This document shows, piece by piece, positions 46,601-61,000 of a DNA stretch of 64,000 bases (positions are counted from its first letter, which is position 1; the number at the start of each line of letters is the position of its first letter). Source of the DNA: Antedon mediterranea (lineage: Eukaryota > Echinodermata > Crinoidea > Comatulida > Antedonidae); NCBI RefSeq assembly GCF_964355755.1, contig NC_092670.1, positions 22,941,201-23,005,200 on the forward strand. Reading direction: 5' to 3'. The position numbers were made by a program, and so were the translations under genes. The notes beneath the pieces are model-generated. The model had not been told where the DNA came from. It did not search any database and saw only the letters and a program-made list of their open reading frames with translations.

Positions 46601-49600
46601 CCTATATTTTATATTCGAGTGGCCATACGATGACGTCATAATGTTCGGTTAGCCATATTCATGAATGATTTGATATCTACAACTCATCTACTTCCAGAAT
46701 CTGTAATTTAAAAAAAGTTCACCACGTAGTTTATAATCTATGACTTTTTTAAAAAAGGCATAATTTTCACGAATTTTTGAACTTTTTCATCAAAAACGCG
46801 CGCAAATTTTTCAATTCTACGTGCTCGTATGACGTGATTTTAAGTCGAAATTGTTTGGAAGTTAGTAAATCTACTAAAAAAAGACAGGAAAAACAAAAAT
46901 CAAGCCAAAAAATGATGTTTTTGCGATACGTGCGCACGCACGCGTAACAAAATTGCGCACGCGTAGGAATTTTTGAAACGCTCAAAATGACATGAAACGC
47001 GTAGAAAGTTGATTAGAAATTAATTTTTCGCATTTTGAAATTTTAAATGCGCGTGCGCGCGTAACTTTCTGCGCAACCTGCCATTTTTAATCCATAGAAA
47101 GTTTCCGATTAATATGACTTAAATTTTCACCAAGTTTCAAAACAAAATTACTTTTGGTTTTTAATCTATGATCAATCATTGAAATTCATAAAATCGCGCG
47201 TAAGTTACGCTGCGCAACTCGGACTGGACCGAAAACCTTATTACGACATCTTCAGATAGAGGTCAATCTTCTGATAAAGTTATACAATGTTATGTTAAGA
47301 AGATTTTGAGATACACGCGCAACAAAATTCTGGGAAAGAAAGAAGAAAAAAGAAAAAAAAGAAAAAAAAAAAGATCCTGACAATAACAAGAGGTTATCCG
47401 CCAAGTGCGGATAACCAACTAGATTTGAACTCGTCACTACGTACGAGTTAGGTTATCCGCAGCGCAAAGGCCACGTGCACGTCATACGTTAAAATATTGC
47501 GCGCAGAAAAACGATTAAGTCATTGAAACAATTTCAGTGTGCTCTTTATTTTTCGTCACGTCTGAGTATATACGGTATACACTATATACTGTATACGTAC
47601 TACATACAGTGCAGAATAGGTGAAAATAAGTGACCAAAGTTATTGACGCTTTTGAACATGATGACGTCATCACAATTTTGAAAATGGTGAATCGTGCGAA
47701 AGATAATTGATTGACCTAGACAATATAAGAAAATTGAGGGAAATGGAATACGGATAAGTGGAGATGCGCTCTATTAAATGTGACGAGCTATGACGAAAGA
47801 GAAAAAAATCCTATATTTTTTATTCGAGTGGCCATACGATGACGTCATAATATTCAGTTAGCCATATTAATGCAAGATTCGATAAAGACAACTCATCTAC
47901 TTCCAGAATATGTAATTTAAAAAATTTTCACCACGTAGTTTAGAATTTATGACTGTTTTAAGAAAGGCATAATTTTGACAATTTTGTGAACTTTTTCATC
48001 AAAAACGCGTGCAAATTGTTCAATTCTACGTGCTCGTATGACGTGATTTTAAGTCGAAATTGATAGACAATTGGTAAATTTACTAGAAAAGGCTGAAAAA
48101 CCAAAAATCAAGCAAAAAAAAGATGTTTCTGCGCTACGTGCACACGCGCGCGTAAAAAAATTGCGCACGCGTGGGAATTTTTGAAATGCTCAAAATGACC
48201 TGAAACGCGTAGAAAGTTGATTAGAAATTGATTTTACGCATTTTGAAATTTTAAACGCGCGTGCGCGCGTAACTTTATGGAAAAGTGCAATTTTCAATCC
48301 ATAGAAAGTTAGCGCATGATATAAACTACACTTTTGCCAAGTTTCAATTAAAATTGCTTTTTGGTTTTTGATATATGTTAAATACGCAAAAATCACAAAA
48401 ACGCGCGTAACTTACGCTGCGCAACTATAAAGTCAAAAAACGAAACGTCCTGCACATCTACAGCTACAGGTCAATCTTAAGAAAAAGTTACACAATATTT
48501 TGTTTGCCAGAATTTGAGATACGCTGCCAACAAAATTCAGGGAAAGAAAGAAGAATAACATAGAAAAACTAGATTTGAACTCGTCACTACGGACGAGTTA
48601 GGTTATCCGCAGTCCTAAAGCCACGTGCACGTCATACGTTGGAATATTGCGCGCAGAAAAACGATTATGCCATTGAAAAAAATGTGAGTGCGCTGTCTAT
48701 TTTGTGTCACGTCAAAGTGTATACGGTATACACTATATACCGTATACGTACTACATACAGTTCAGAATAGGTGAAAATAAGTGACCAAAGTTATTGACGC
48801 TTTTGGACATGATGACGTCATCACAATTTTTAAAATGGTGAATCGTGCGAAAGATAATTGATAGACCTAGACAATATAAAAAAAATGGGGGGAAATGGAA
48901 TACAAATAAGTGAAGATGCGCTATATTAAATGTGACGAGCTACGAGGAAAGAGACAAAAATCCTATATTTTATATTCGAGTGGCCATATGATGACGTCAC
49001 AATGTCCGGTTAGCCATATTGATGCATGATTTGATATCTGCAACTCATCTACTACCAGAATATGTAATTATAAAAAAGTTCACCACGTAGTTTAGAATTT
49101 ATGACTGTTTAAAAAAAGGCATAATTTTGACTAATTTTTGAACTTTTTCATCAAAAATGCGCGTAAATTGTTTAATTCTACGTGCTCGTATGACGTGATT
49201 TTAAGTCGAAATTGTTTGAAAATTTATAAATTTACTAGAAAAGGCTGAAAAAACAAAAATCAAGCAAAAAAAGGATGTTTTTGCGCTACGTGCGCACGCG
49301 CGCGTAAAAAAATTGCGCACGTGTGGGAATTTTTGAAATGCTTAAAATGACATGAAACGCGTAGAAAGTTGATTAGAAATTGATTTTTTGCATTTTGAAA
49401 TTTTAAACGCGCGTGCGCGCGTAACTTTTTGTAAAACATGCTATTTTTAATCCATAGAAAGTTTGCGCATGATATGACTTAAATTTTCACCAAGTTTCAA
49501 TACAAAATAACTTTTAGTTTTTATTCTATGATCAATCATTGAAATTCACAAAATCGCGCGTAACTTACGCTGCGCGACTCAAAATTTGAAAATAAAAGTT

Positions 49601-49737
49601 TCTTGCACATCTACAGCTACATATCAATCTTATGAAAAAGTTATACAATCATATGTTGTCCAAAATTAGAGATATGCGACCAACAAAATTCGTGGAAAGA
49701 AAGAAGAAAATAGAAAAAAAAAGAGAAAAAAAAAAAG

Positions 49738-49965
49738 ATCCTGACAATAACAAGAGGTTATCCGCCAAGTGCGGATAACCAAAAAAAAAAAAAAAAAAAA
49801 AAAGATCCTGACAATAACAAGGGGTTATCCGCCAAGTGCGGATAACCAAAAAAAAAAGATCCTGACAATAACAAGGGGTTATCCGCCAAGTGCGGATAAC
49901 CAAAAAAAAAAAAAAAAAAAGATCCTGACAATAACAAGGGGTTATCCGCCAAGTGCGGATAACCA
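49738..49965. repeat. Four-copy tandem expansion of the poly(A)-hairpin cassette
   Basis: The cassette is an A run plus GATCCTGACAATAACAAGGG and a perfect hairpin: GGTTATCCGC, loop CAAGT, GCGGATAACC. It is repeated at 49738, 49804, 49859 and 49921, all directly upstream of the next unit's ACTAGATTTG. Elsewhere it is present singly (40047, 41274, 46164, 47372, 54972, 56193, 59850, 63511 approximately), in pairs (44879/44943, 58560/58637, 61061/61127) or absent. Confidence 0.93.
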
Positions 49966-52900
49966 ACTAGATTTGAACTCGTCACTACGGACGAGTTAGG
50001 TTATCCGCCTCGCAAAACCCACGCGCATGACACCTAAGTTAGAATATTGCGCGCAGAAAAACGATTATGCCATTGAAAAAATGTTAGTGAGCCCTCTATT
50101 TTGTGTCGCGTCTAAGTGTGTACGGTATACACTATATACTGTATACGTACTGCATACAGTGCAGAATAGGTGAAAATAAGTGACCAAAGTTATTGACGCA
50201 TTTGAACATGATGACGTCATCACAATTTTAAAAATGGTGAATCATGCGAAAGATAATTGATTGATCTAGACAATATAAAAAAATTGAGTGAAATGGAATA
50301 CGGATAAGTGGAGATGCGCTCTATTAAATTTGACGAGCTATGACGAAAGAGAAAAAAATCTTATATTTTATATTCGGGTGGCCATACGATGACGTCACAA
50401 TGTCCGGTTAGCCATATCAATGCATGATTCGAGAAAAACAACTCATCTACTTCCAGAATATGTAATTTTAAAAAAGTTCACCACGTAGTTTAGAAGTTAT
50501 GACAGTTTAAAAAAAGGTCTAATTTTGACGATTTTTTGAAGTTTTTCATCAAAAACACGCGCAAATTATCCAATTCTACGTGCTCGTGTGACGTGATTAT
50601 AAGTCGAAATTGATTGAAAATTTATAAATTTACTAGAAAAGGCTGAAAAAATAAAAATCAAGCAAAAAAAAGATGTTTTTGCGCTACGTGCGCACGCGCG
50701 CGTAAAAAAATTGCGCACGCGTGGGAATTTTTGAAATGCTCAAAATGACATGAAACGCATAGAAAGTTGATTAGAAATTGATTTATCGCATTTTGAAATT
50801 TTAAACGCGCGTGCGCGCGTAACTTTTTAAAACCATGCCATTTTTAATCCATAGAAAGTTTGCGCATGATATGACTTAAATTTTCACCAAGTTTCAATAC
50901 AAAATGACTTTTGGTTTTTAATCTATGATCAATCATTGAAATTCATAAAATCGAGCGTAACTTACGCTGCGCGACTCGAAAATCAAAAAACAAAGTTTCT
51001 TGCACATCTACAGATATAGTTCAATCTTATGACAAAGTTATACAATCATTTGTTAGCCAGAATTAGAGATATGCTTGCAACAAAATTCGTGGAAAGAAAG
51101 AAGAAAAAAGAAAAAAAAGAACTAGATTTGAACTCGTCACTACGGACGAGTTAGGTTATCCGCAGTCCTAAAGCCACGTGCACGTCATACGTTGGAATAT
51201 TGCGCGCAGAAGAACGATTATGCCATTGAAAAAATGTGAGTGCGCTCTCTATTTTGTGTCACGTCAAAGTGTATACGGTATACACTATATACCGTATACG
51301 TACTACATACAGTTCAGAATAGGTGAAAATAAGTGACCAAAGTTATTGACGCTTTTGCACATGATGACGTCATAACAATTTTTAAAATGGTGAATCATGC
51401 GAAAGATAATTGATTGACATAGACAATATAAAGAAATGGAGGGCAATGGAATACGGATAAGTGGAGATGCGCTCTATTAAATGTGATGAGCTATACGAAA
51501 GAGAAAAAAATCCTATATTTTATATTCGAGTGGCCATACGATGACGTCACAATGTCCTGATAGCCATATTGATACATGATTCGATATCTACAACTCATCT
51601 ACTACCAGAATATGTAATTATAAAAAAGTTTACCACGTAGTTTAGAATCTATGACTGTTTAAAAAAAGGCATAATTTTGACAAATTTTTGGACTTTTTCA
51701 TCAAAATTGCGCGCAAATTGTTTAATTCTACGTGCTCGTATGACGAGATTTTAAGGCAAAATTGATTGAAAATTGGTAAATATATTATAAAAGACAGAAA
51801 AAACAAAAATCAAACAAAAAAAAGATGTTTTTGCGCTACGTGCGCACGGGCGCGTAAAAAAAGTGCGCACGCGTGGGAATTTTTGAAATGCTCAAAATGA
51901 CATGAAACGCGTAGAAAGTTGATTAGAAATTGATTTTTCGCAATTTGAAATTTTAAGCGCGCGTGCGCGCGTAACTTTTTGTAAAACATGCCATTTTCTC
52001 TCCATAGAAAGTTAGCGCATAATATGACTTAAATTTTCACCAAGTTTCTATACAAAATGACTTTTAGTTTTTATTCTATGATCAATCATTGAAATTCATA
52101 AAATCGCGCGTAACTTACGCTGCGCGACTCAAAATTCATAAAAAAAAGTTTCTTGCACATCTACAGCTACAGCGCAATCTTTTCACAAAGTTATACAACT
52201 TTATGTTGGCCGGAATTAGAGATACGCAGCGAACAAAATTCGTGGAAAGAAAGAAGAATATAGAAAAAAAAAAAAAAGAAAAAACTAGATTTGAACTCGT
52301 CACTACGGACGAGTTAGGTTATCCGCCTCGCAAACGCCACGTGCACATCATACGTTAGAATATTGCGTACAGAAAAACGATTATGCCAATGAAAAAATGT
52401 TAGTGCGCTCTCTATTTTGTGTCACGTCTAAATATATACAGTATAACACTATATTCTGTATACGTACTACATACAGTTCAGAATAGGTGAAAATAAGTGA
52501 CCAAAGTTAATGACGCTTTTGCACATGATGACGTCATAAAAAATTTTAAAATGGTGAATCATGCGAAAGATAATTGATTGACCTAGACAATATAAAGAAA
52601 TGGAAGGCAATGGAATACGGATAAGTGGAGATGCGCTCTATTAAATGTGATGAGCTAAGACGAAAGTGAAAAAAATCCTATATTTTATATTTGAGTGGCC
52701 ATACGATAACGTCACAATGTCCGGTTAGCTATATTGATGCATGATTCGATATCTACAACTCATCTACTTCCAGAATATGTAATTTTAAAAAAGTTCACCA
52801 CGTAGTTTAGAATCTATGACATTTTTAAAAAAGGCATAATTTTCACGAATTTTTTAACTTTTTCATCAAAAACGCGCGCAAATTTTTCAATTCTACGTGC

Positions 52901-53438
52901 TCGTATGACGTGATTTTAAGTCGAAATTGTTTGAAAGTTGGTAAATCTACTAAAAAAAGACAGGAAAAACAAAAATCAAGCCAAAAAATGATGTTTTTGC
53001 GCTACGTGCGCACGCGCGCGTAAAACAATTGCGCACGTGTGGGAATTTTTGAAATGCTCAAAATGACATGAAATGCGTAGAAAGTTGATTAGAAATTGAT
53101 TTTTCGCATTTTGAAATTTTAAACGCGCATGCGCGCGTAACTTTCTCTAAAACATGCCATTTTCTCTCCATAGAAAGTTAGCGCATGATATGACTTAAAT
53201 TTTCACCAAGTTTCAATACAAAATGATATATAGTTTTTATTCTATGATCAATCATTGAAATTCATAAAATCGCGCGTAACTTACGCTGCGCGACTCAAAA
53301 TTCATAAAAAAAAGTTTCTTGCACATCTACAGCTACAGGGCAATCTTTTGACAAAGTTATACAATCATATGTTGGCCAGAATTAGAGATACGCTGCCAAC
53401 AAAAAATGGGAGAGAAGTGTGTAAAGAAAGAAATAAAT

Positions 53439-55017
53439 ACTAGATTTGAACTCGTCACTTTGACGAGTTCGGGTTATCCGCGCAAACGCAACATGCACAT
53501 ACGTTTAAAATATATGAACGCCGATAATTATTATGCCATCCTATGACATGAATTAAATATGTTTACAGTGCTGAATTGTACCTATTTTGTAGCATACATC
53601 ATATTACAGTGTTTACAGAATACACTGTATATGTTATATACAGTGAAGCATAGACGGAATTACGAGACCCATCTTTTAAATCTAATTATTAACACGATGA
53701 CTTCATCAAATTGACATATAAAAACAACAATTTTAGAAGATAATTATCTAATTAATTACATTAATACAAATTTGAAGAATTTTGGGCACGTAAAAGTGAG
53801 ATGCGCTCTCGTTTAAACGCAATGAACTTTTACGCAAGAGGTGAAAATACGACTTTTTTTATTCAATTGGCCATATGATGACGTCACAACATCTGATTGG
53901 CAAAATGTTCACATGATTTCGTATCTACAATCCAATAGCTTCCAGAAAACGTTTTAATCATGATTATCACTTTTTATTCAGACGAGCTATAACAGAGTAA
54001 AATTTACTGTAAAGATGAAAATAAGTGACCCACGTTATTTACATTTTTAGACATGATGCCGTCATAACAATTAACATATTTTTATCTCATGCGAAAGATA
54101 ATTGATTGACGTAGACAATAATAAAATCTCGGGGGAAATGGAATTCGTATGAGCGAGATGCGCTTTGTTGAATGTGATGAGCAATAACGAAATAGACAAA
54201 AATCCTATATTTTATATTCGAGTGGCCATATGATGACGTCACAATGTCCGGTTAGCCATTTTCATGCATGATTTGATATCTACAACTCATCTACTTCCAG
54301 AATCTGAAATTTTAAAAATGTTCACCACGGAGTTTAGAATCTATGACAGTTTAAAAAAAGGCATAATTTTGACAAATTTTTGAACTTTTTCATCAAAAAT
54401 GCGCGCAAATTGTTTAATTCTACGTGCTCGTATGACGTGATTTTAAGTCGAAATTGATTTAAAATTGATCAATTTACTAGAAAAGGCTGAAAAAACAAAA
54501 ATCAAGCAAAAAAAAGATGTTTTTGCGCTATGTGCGCACGCGCGCGTAAAAAAATTGCGCACGCGTGGGAATTTTTGAAATGCTCAAAATGACATGAAAC
54601 GCGTAGAAAGTTGATTAGAAATTGATTTTTCGCATTTTGAAATTTCAAACGCGCGTGCGCGCGTAACCTTTTGTGAAACATGCCATTTTTAATCCATAGA
54701 AAGTTTGCGCATGATATTACTTAAATTTACACAAAGTTTCAATACAAAATGACTTTTGGTTTTTAATCTATGATCAATCATTGAAATTCATAAAATCGCG
54801 CGTAACTTACGCTGCGCAACTCTAAATTCATTAAAAAAAGTTTCTTGCACATCTACAGCTACAGGGCAATCTTTTGACAAAGTTAAACAATTTTATGTTA
54901 ACCAGAATTAGAGATATGCCACCAACAAAATTCGGGGAAAGAAAGAAGAATAACATAGAAAAAAAAAAAAAAGATCCTGACAATAACAAGGGGTTATCCG
55001 CCAAGTGCGGATAACCA
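53439..55017. repeat. B-type satellite unit, near-identical to the one at the window end
   Basis: The first 440 bp match 63557-64000 with almost no differences seen by eye (for example TTTGAAGAATTTT versus TTTGAAAAATTTT). The unit is about 1.58 kb and contains the internal module duplication and one cassette at its right end. Confidence 0.85.
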
Positions 55018-58000
55018 ACTAGATTTGAACTCGTCACTACGGACGAGTTAGGTTATCCGCAGTGCAAAAGCCACGTGCACGTCATACGTTAGAATAGTGC
55101 GCGCAAAAAAATAAAACGATTATGGCATTGAAAAATGTTAGTGCGCTCTCTATGTTGCGTCGCGTCTAAGTATATACGGTATAACACTATATACTGTATA
55201 CGTACTACATACAGTGCAGAACAGGTGAAAATAAGTGACCAAAGTTATTGACGCATTTGAACATGATGACGTCATCACAATTTTTAAAATGGTGGATCAT
55301 GCGAAAGGTAATTGATTGATCTAGACAATATAAAAAAATTGAGTTAAATGGAATAAGGATAAGTAGAGATGCGCTCTATTAAATTGACGAGCTATGACGA
55401 AAGAGAAAAAAATCCTATATTTTATATTCGGGTGGCCAAACGATGACGTCACAATGTCTGGTTAGCCATATCAATGCATGATTCGAGAAAAACAACTCAT
55501 CTACTTCCAGAATCTGAAATTTTAAATATTTTCACCTCGGAGTTTAGAATCTATGACTGTTTTAAAAAAGGCATAATTTTGACGAATTTTTGAACTTTTT
55601 CTTCAAAAACGCGCGCAAATTGTTCAATTCTACGTGCTCGTATGACGTGATTTTAAGTCGAAATTGATTGAAAATTGGTAAATGTACTAGAAAAGGCTGA
55701 AAAAACAAAAATCAAGCAAAAAAAAGATGTTTTTGCGCTACGTGCGCACGCGCGCGTAAAAAATATGCGCACGCATGGGAATTTTTTAAATGCTTAAAAT
55801 GACCTGAAACGCGTAGAAAGTTGAATAGAAATGGATTTTTCGCAATTTGAAATTCTAAACGCGCGTGCGCGCGTAACTTTTCGGAAAAGTGTCATTTTAA
55901 ATCCATAGAAAGTTAGCGCATGATATAAATTACACTTTTGCCAAGTTTCAATTAAAATTGCTTTTTGGTTTTCAATCTATGTTAAATACGCAAAATTCAC
56001 AAAATCGCGCGTAACTTACGCTGCGCGACTCTAAAGTCAAAAAACGAAACGTCCTGCACATCTACAGCTACAGGTCAATCCTATGAAAAAGTTACACAAT
56101 CTTCTGTTTGCCAGAATTAGAGATACGCTGCCAACAAAATTCAGGGAAAGAAAGAAGAATAACATAGAAAAAAAAAAAAAAAAAAAAAAAAAAAGATCCT
56201 GACAATAACAAGAGGTTATCCGCCAAGTGCGGATAACCAACTAGATTTGAACTCGTCACTACGGACGAGTTAGGTTATCCGCAGCGCAAAATCCACGTGC
56301 ACGTCATACGTTAGAATATTGCGCGCAGAAAAACGATTATGCCATTGAAAAAAATGTTAGTGTGCCCTCTATTTTGAGTCACGTCTAAGTATATACGGTA
56401 TACACTATATACTGTATACCTACTACATACAGTGAAGAATATGTGAAAATAATTGGCCCAAGTTATTGACGTTTTTGGACATGATGACGTCATCACAATT
56501 TTAAAAACGGTATATCATGCGAAAGATAATTGATTGGCATAGACAATATAAAAAAATGGGGGGAAATGGAATTCGGATAAGTGGAGATGCGCTCTATTAA
56601 ATGTGATGAGCTATGATGAAAGAGACAAAAATCCTATATTTTATATTTGAGTGGCCATACGATGACGTCACTATGTCCTGTTAGCCATATCAATTCATGA
56701 TTCGATATCTACAACTCATCAACTTCCAGAATGTGTAATTTAAAAAAAGTTCACCTTGTAGTTTACAATCTATGACTGTTTTAAAAAAGGCATAATTTTG
56801 ACAAATTTTTGAACTTTTTCTTCAAAAACGCGCGCAAATTGTTCAATTCTGCGTGCTCGTATGACGAGATTTTAAATCAAAATTTATTGAAAATTGGTAA
56901 ATTTACTAGAAAAGGCTGAAAAAACAAAAATCAAGCAAAAAAAAGATGTTTTTGCGCTACGTGCGCACGCGCGCGTAAAAAAACTGCGCACTCGTGGGAA
57001 TTTTTGAAATGCTCAAAATGACCTGAAACGCGTAGAAAGTTGATTAGAAATTGATTTTACGCATTTTGAAATTTTAAACGCGCGTGCGCGCGTAATTTTT
57101 TGTGAAACATGCCATTTTTAATCCATAAAAAGTTTGCGCTTAATATGACTTAAATTTTCACTAAGTTTCAAAACAAAATGACTTATAGTTTTTAATCTAT
57201 GATCAATCATTGAAATTCATAAAATCGCACTTAACTTACGCTGCGCGACTCTAAAGTCAAAAAACGAAACGTCCTGCACATCTACCGCTACAGGTCAATA
57301 TTATGACAAAGTTACACAATCTTATGTTGGCCAGAATTAGAGATATGCGACCAACAAAATTCGTGGAAAGAAAGAAGAAAATAGAAACTAGATTTGAACT
57401 CGTCACTACGGACGAGTTAGGTTATCCGCAGTGCAAAAGCCACATGCACGTCATACGTTAGAATATTGCGCGCAAAAAAAAAAACGATTATGGCATTGAA
57501 AAATGTTAGTGCGCTCTCTATTTTGCGTCGCGTCTAAGTATATACGCTATAACACTATATACTGTATACGTACTACATACAGTGCAGAATAGGTGAAAAT
57601 AAGTGACCAAAGTTATTGACGCATTTGAACATGATGACGTCATCACAATTTTTAAAATGGTGGATCATACAAAAAGATAATTGATTGATCTAGACAATAT
57701 AAAAAAATTGAGTGAAATGGAATAAGGATAAGTAGAGATGCGCTCTGTCAAATTGACGAGCTATGACGAAAGAGAAAAAAATCCTATATTTTATATTCGG
57801 GTGGCCATACGATGACGTCACAATGTCCGGTTAGCCATATCAATGCATGATTCGAGAAAAAAAACTCATCTACTTCCAGAATCTGAAATTTTAAATATTT
57901 TCACCTTGGAGTTTAGAATCTATGACTTTTTAAAAAAAGGCATAATTTTCACAAATTTTTGAACTTTTTCATCAAAAACGCGCGCAAATTGTTCAATTCT

Positions 58001-61000
58001 ACGTGCTCGTATGACGTGATTTTAAGTCGAAATTGTTTGAAAGTTGGTAAAATTACTAGAGAAGGCTGAAAAAACAAAAATCAAGCAAAAAAAACATGTT
58101 TTTGCGCTACGTGCGCACGCGCGCGTAAAAAAATTGCGTACGCGTGGGAATTTTTGAAATGCTCAAAATGACATGAAACGCATAGAAAGTTGATTAGAAA
58201 TTGATTTTTCGCATTTTGAAATTTTAAACGCGCGTGCGCGCGTAACTTTTTGTAAAACCTGCCATTTTTAATCCATAGAAAGTTTGCGCATGATATGACT
58301 TAAATTTTCACCAAGTTTCAATACAAAATGACTTTTGGTTTTTAATCTATGATAAATCATTGAAATTCATAAAATCGCGCGTAACTTACGCTGCGTAACT
58401 CCGAAATCGTCCAAAAGCTTGGCTGCACATCTACAGCTATAGGTAAATATTATGACAAAGTTATACAATCTTATGTTGGCCAGAATTAGAGATATACGAC
58501 CAACAAAATTCGTGGAAAGAAAGAAGAACATAGAAAAAAAAAAAAAAAAAAAAAAAAAAAGATCCTGACAATAACAAGAGGTTATCCGCCAAGTGCGGAT
58601 AACCAAAAAAAAGAGAAAAAAAATAAAAAAAAAAAGATCCTGACAATAACAAGAGGTTATCCGCCAAGTGCGGATAACCAACTAGATTTGAACTCGTCAC
58701 TACGGACGAGTTAGGTTATCCGCAGAGCAAAAGCCACGTGCACGTCATACGTTAGAATATTGCGCAGAGAAAAACATTATGCCATTGAAAAAATGTTAGT
58801 GCGCTCTCTATTTTACGTCACGTCTAAGTATACACAGTATACACTATATATTGTATACGTACTACATACAGTGAAGAATATGTGAAAATAAGTGGCCCAA
58901 GTTATTGACGCTTTTGGACATGATGACGTCATCACAATTTTAAAAACGGTATATCATGCGAAAGATAATTGATTGGCATAGACAATATAAAAAAATGGGG
59001 GGAAATGGAATTGGGATAAGTGGAGATGCGCTCTATTAAATGTGATGAGCTATGACGAAAGAGACAAAAATCCTATATTTTATATTTGAGTGGCCATACG
59101 ATGAGGTCACTATGTCCTGTTAGCCATATCGATGCATGATTCGATATCTAAAACTAATCAACTTCCAGAATATGTAATTTTAAAAAAGTTCACCACGTAG
59201 TTTACAATCTATGACTGTTTTAAAAAAGGCAAAATTTTGACAAATTTTTGACCTTTTTCATCAAAAACGCGCGCAAATTGTTCAATTCTACGTGCTCGTA
59301 TGACGTGATTTTAATTCAAAATTGATTGAAAATTGGTAAATTTACTAGAAAAGGCTGAAAAAACAAAAATCAAGCAAAAAAAAGATGTTTTTGCGCTAAG
59401 TGTGCACGCGCGCGTAAAAAAACTGCGCATGCGTGAGAATTTTTGAAATGTTCAAAATGACCTGAAACGCGTAGAAAGTTGATTAGAAATTGATTTTACG
59501 CATTTTGAAATTTTAAACGCGCGTGCGCGCGTAATTTTCTGTTAAACATGCAATTTTTAATCCATAGAAAGTTTGCGCTTGATATGACTTAAATTTTCAC
59601 CAAGTTTCAATACAAAATGACTTTTAGTTTTTATTCTATGATCAATCATTGAAATTCATAAAATCGCGCGTAACTTACGCTGCGCAACTCGGACGCGACT
59701 GAAAACCTTATTACGACATCTTCAGATAGAGGTCAAACTTCTGATAAAGTTATACAATGTTATGTTAAGAAGATTTAGAGATACACTGGCAACAAAATTC
59801 GTGGAAAGAAAGAAGAAAATAGAAAAAAAAGAAAAAAAAAAAAAAAAAAGATCCTGACAATAACAAGGGGTTATCCGCCAAGTGCGGATAACCAACTAGA
59901 TTTGAACTCGTCACTACGGACGAGTTAGGTTATCCGCAGAGCAAAAGCCACGTGCACGTCACACGTTAGAATATTGCGCGCAGAAAAACGATTATGCCAT
60001 TGAAAAAAATGTTAGTGCGCCCTCTATTTTGCGTCGCCTCTAAGTATACGGTATAACACTATGTACTGAATATGTACTACATACAGTGCAGAATAGGTGA
60101 AAATAAGTGACCAAAGTTATTGACGCTTTTGAACATGATGACGTCATCACAATTTTAAAAATGGTGAATCGTGCGAAAGATAATTGATTGACTTAGACAA
60201 TATAAAAAAAATGGGAGAAAATGGAATATGGATAAGTGGAGATGCGCTCTATTTAATGTGACGAGCTATGAGGAAAGAGACAAAAATCCTATATTTTATA
60301 TTCGAGTGGCCATACGATGACGTCATAAGGTCCGGTTAGCCATATTGATGCATGATTCGATATCTGCAACTCATCTACTACCAGAATTTGTAATTATAAA
60401 AAAGTTCACCACGTAGTTTAGAATCTATGACAGTTTAAAAAAAGGCATAATTTTGACAAATTTTTGAACTTTTTCATCAAAAATGCGCGCAAATTGTTTA
60501 ATTCTACGTGCTCGTATGACGTGATTTTAAGTCGAAATTGATTTAAAATTGATAAATTTACTAGAAAAGGCTGAAAAAACAAAAATCAAGCAAAAAAAAG
60601 ATGTTTTTGCGCTACGTGTGCACGCGCGCGTAAAAAATTTGCGCACGTGTGGGAATTTTTCAAATGCTCAAAATGACATGAAATGCGTAGAAAGTTGATT
60701 AGAAATTGATTTTTCGCATTTTGAAATTTCAAACGCGCGTGCGCGCGTAACTTTTTGTAAGACATGCTATTTTTAATCCATAGAAAGTTTGCGCATGATA
60801 TGACTTAAATTTTCACCAAGTTTCAATACAAAATGACTTTTAGTTTTTATTCTATGATCAATCATTGAAATTCACAAAATCGCGCGTAACTTACGCTGCG
60901 CGACTCGAAATTTGAAAAAAAAAGTTTCTTGCACATCTACAGCTACATATCAATCTTATGACAAAGTTATACAATCATATGTTGCCCAAAATTAGAGATA

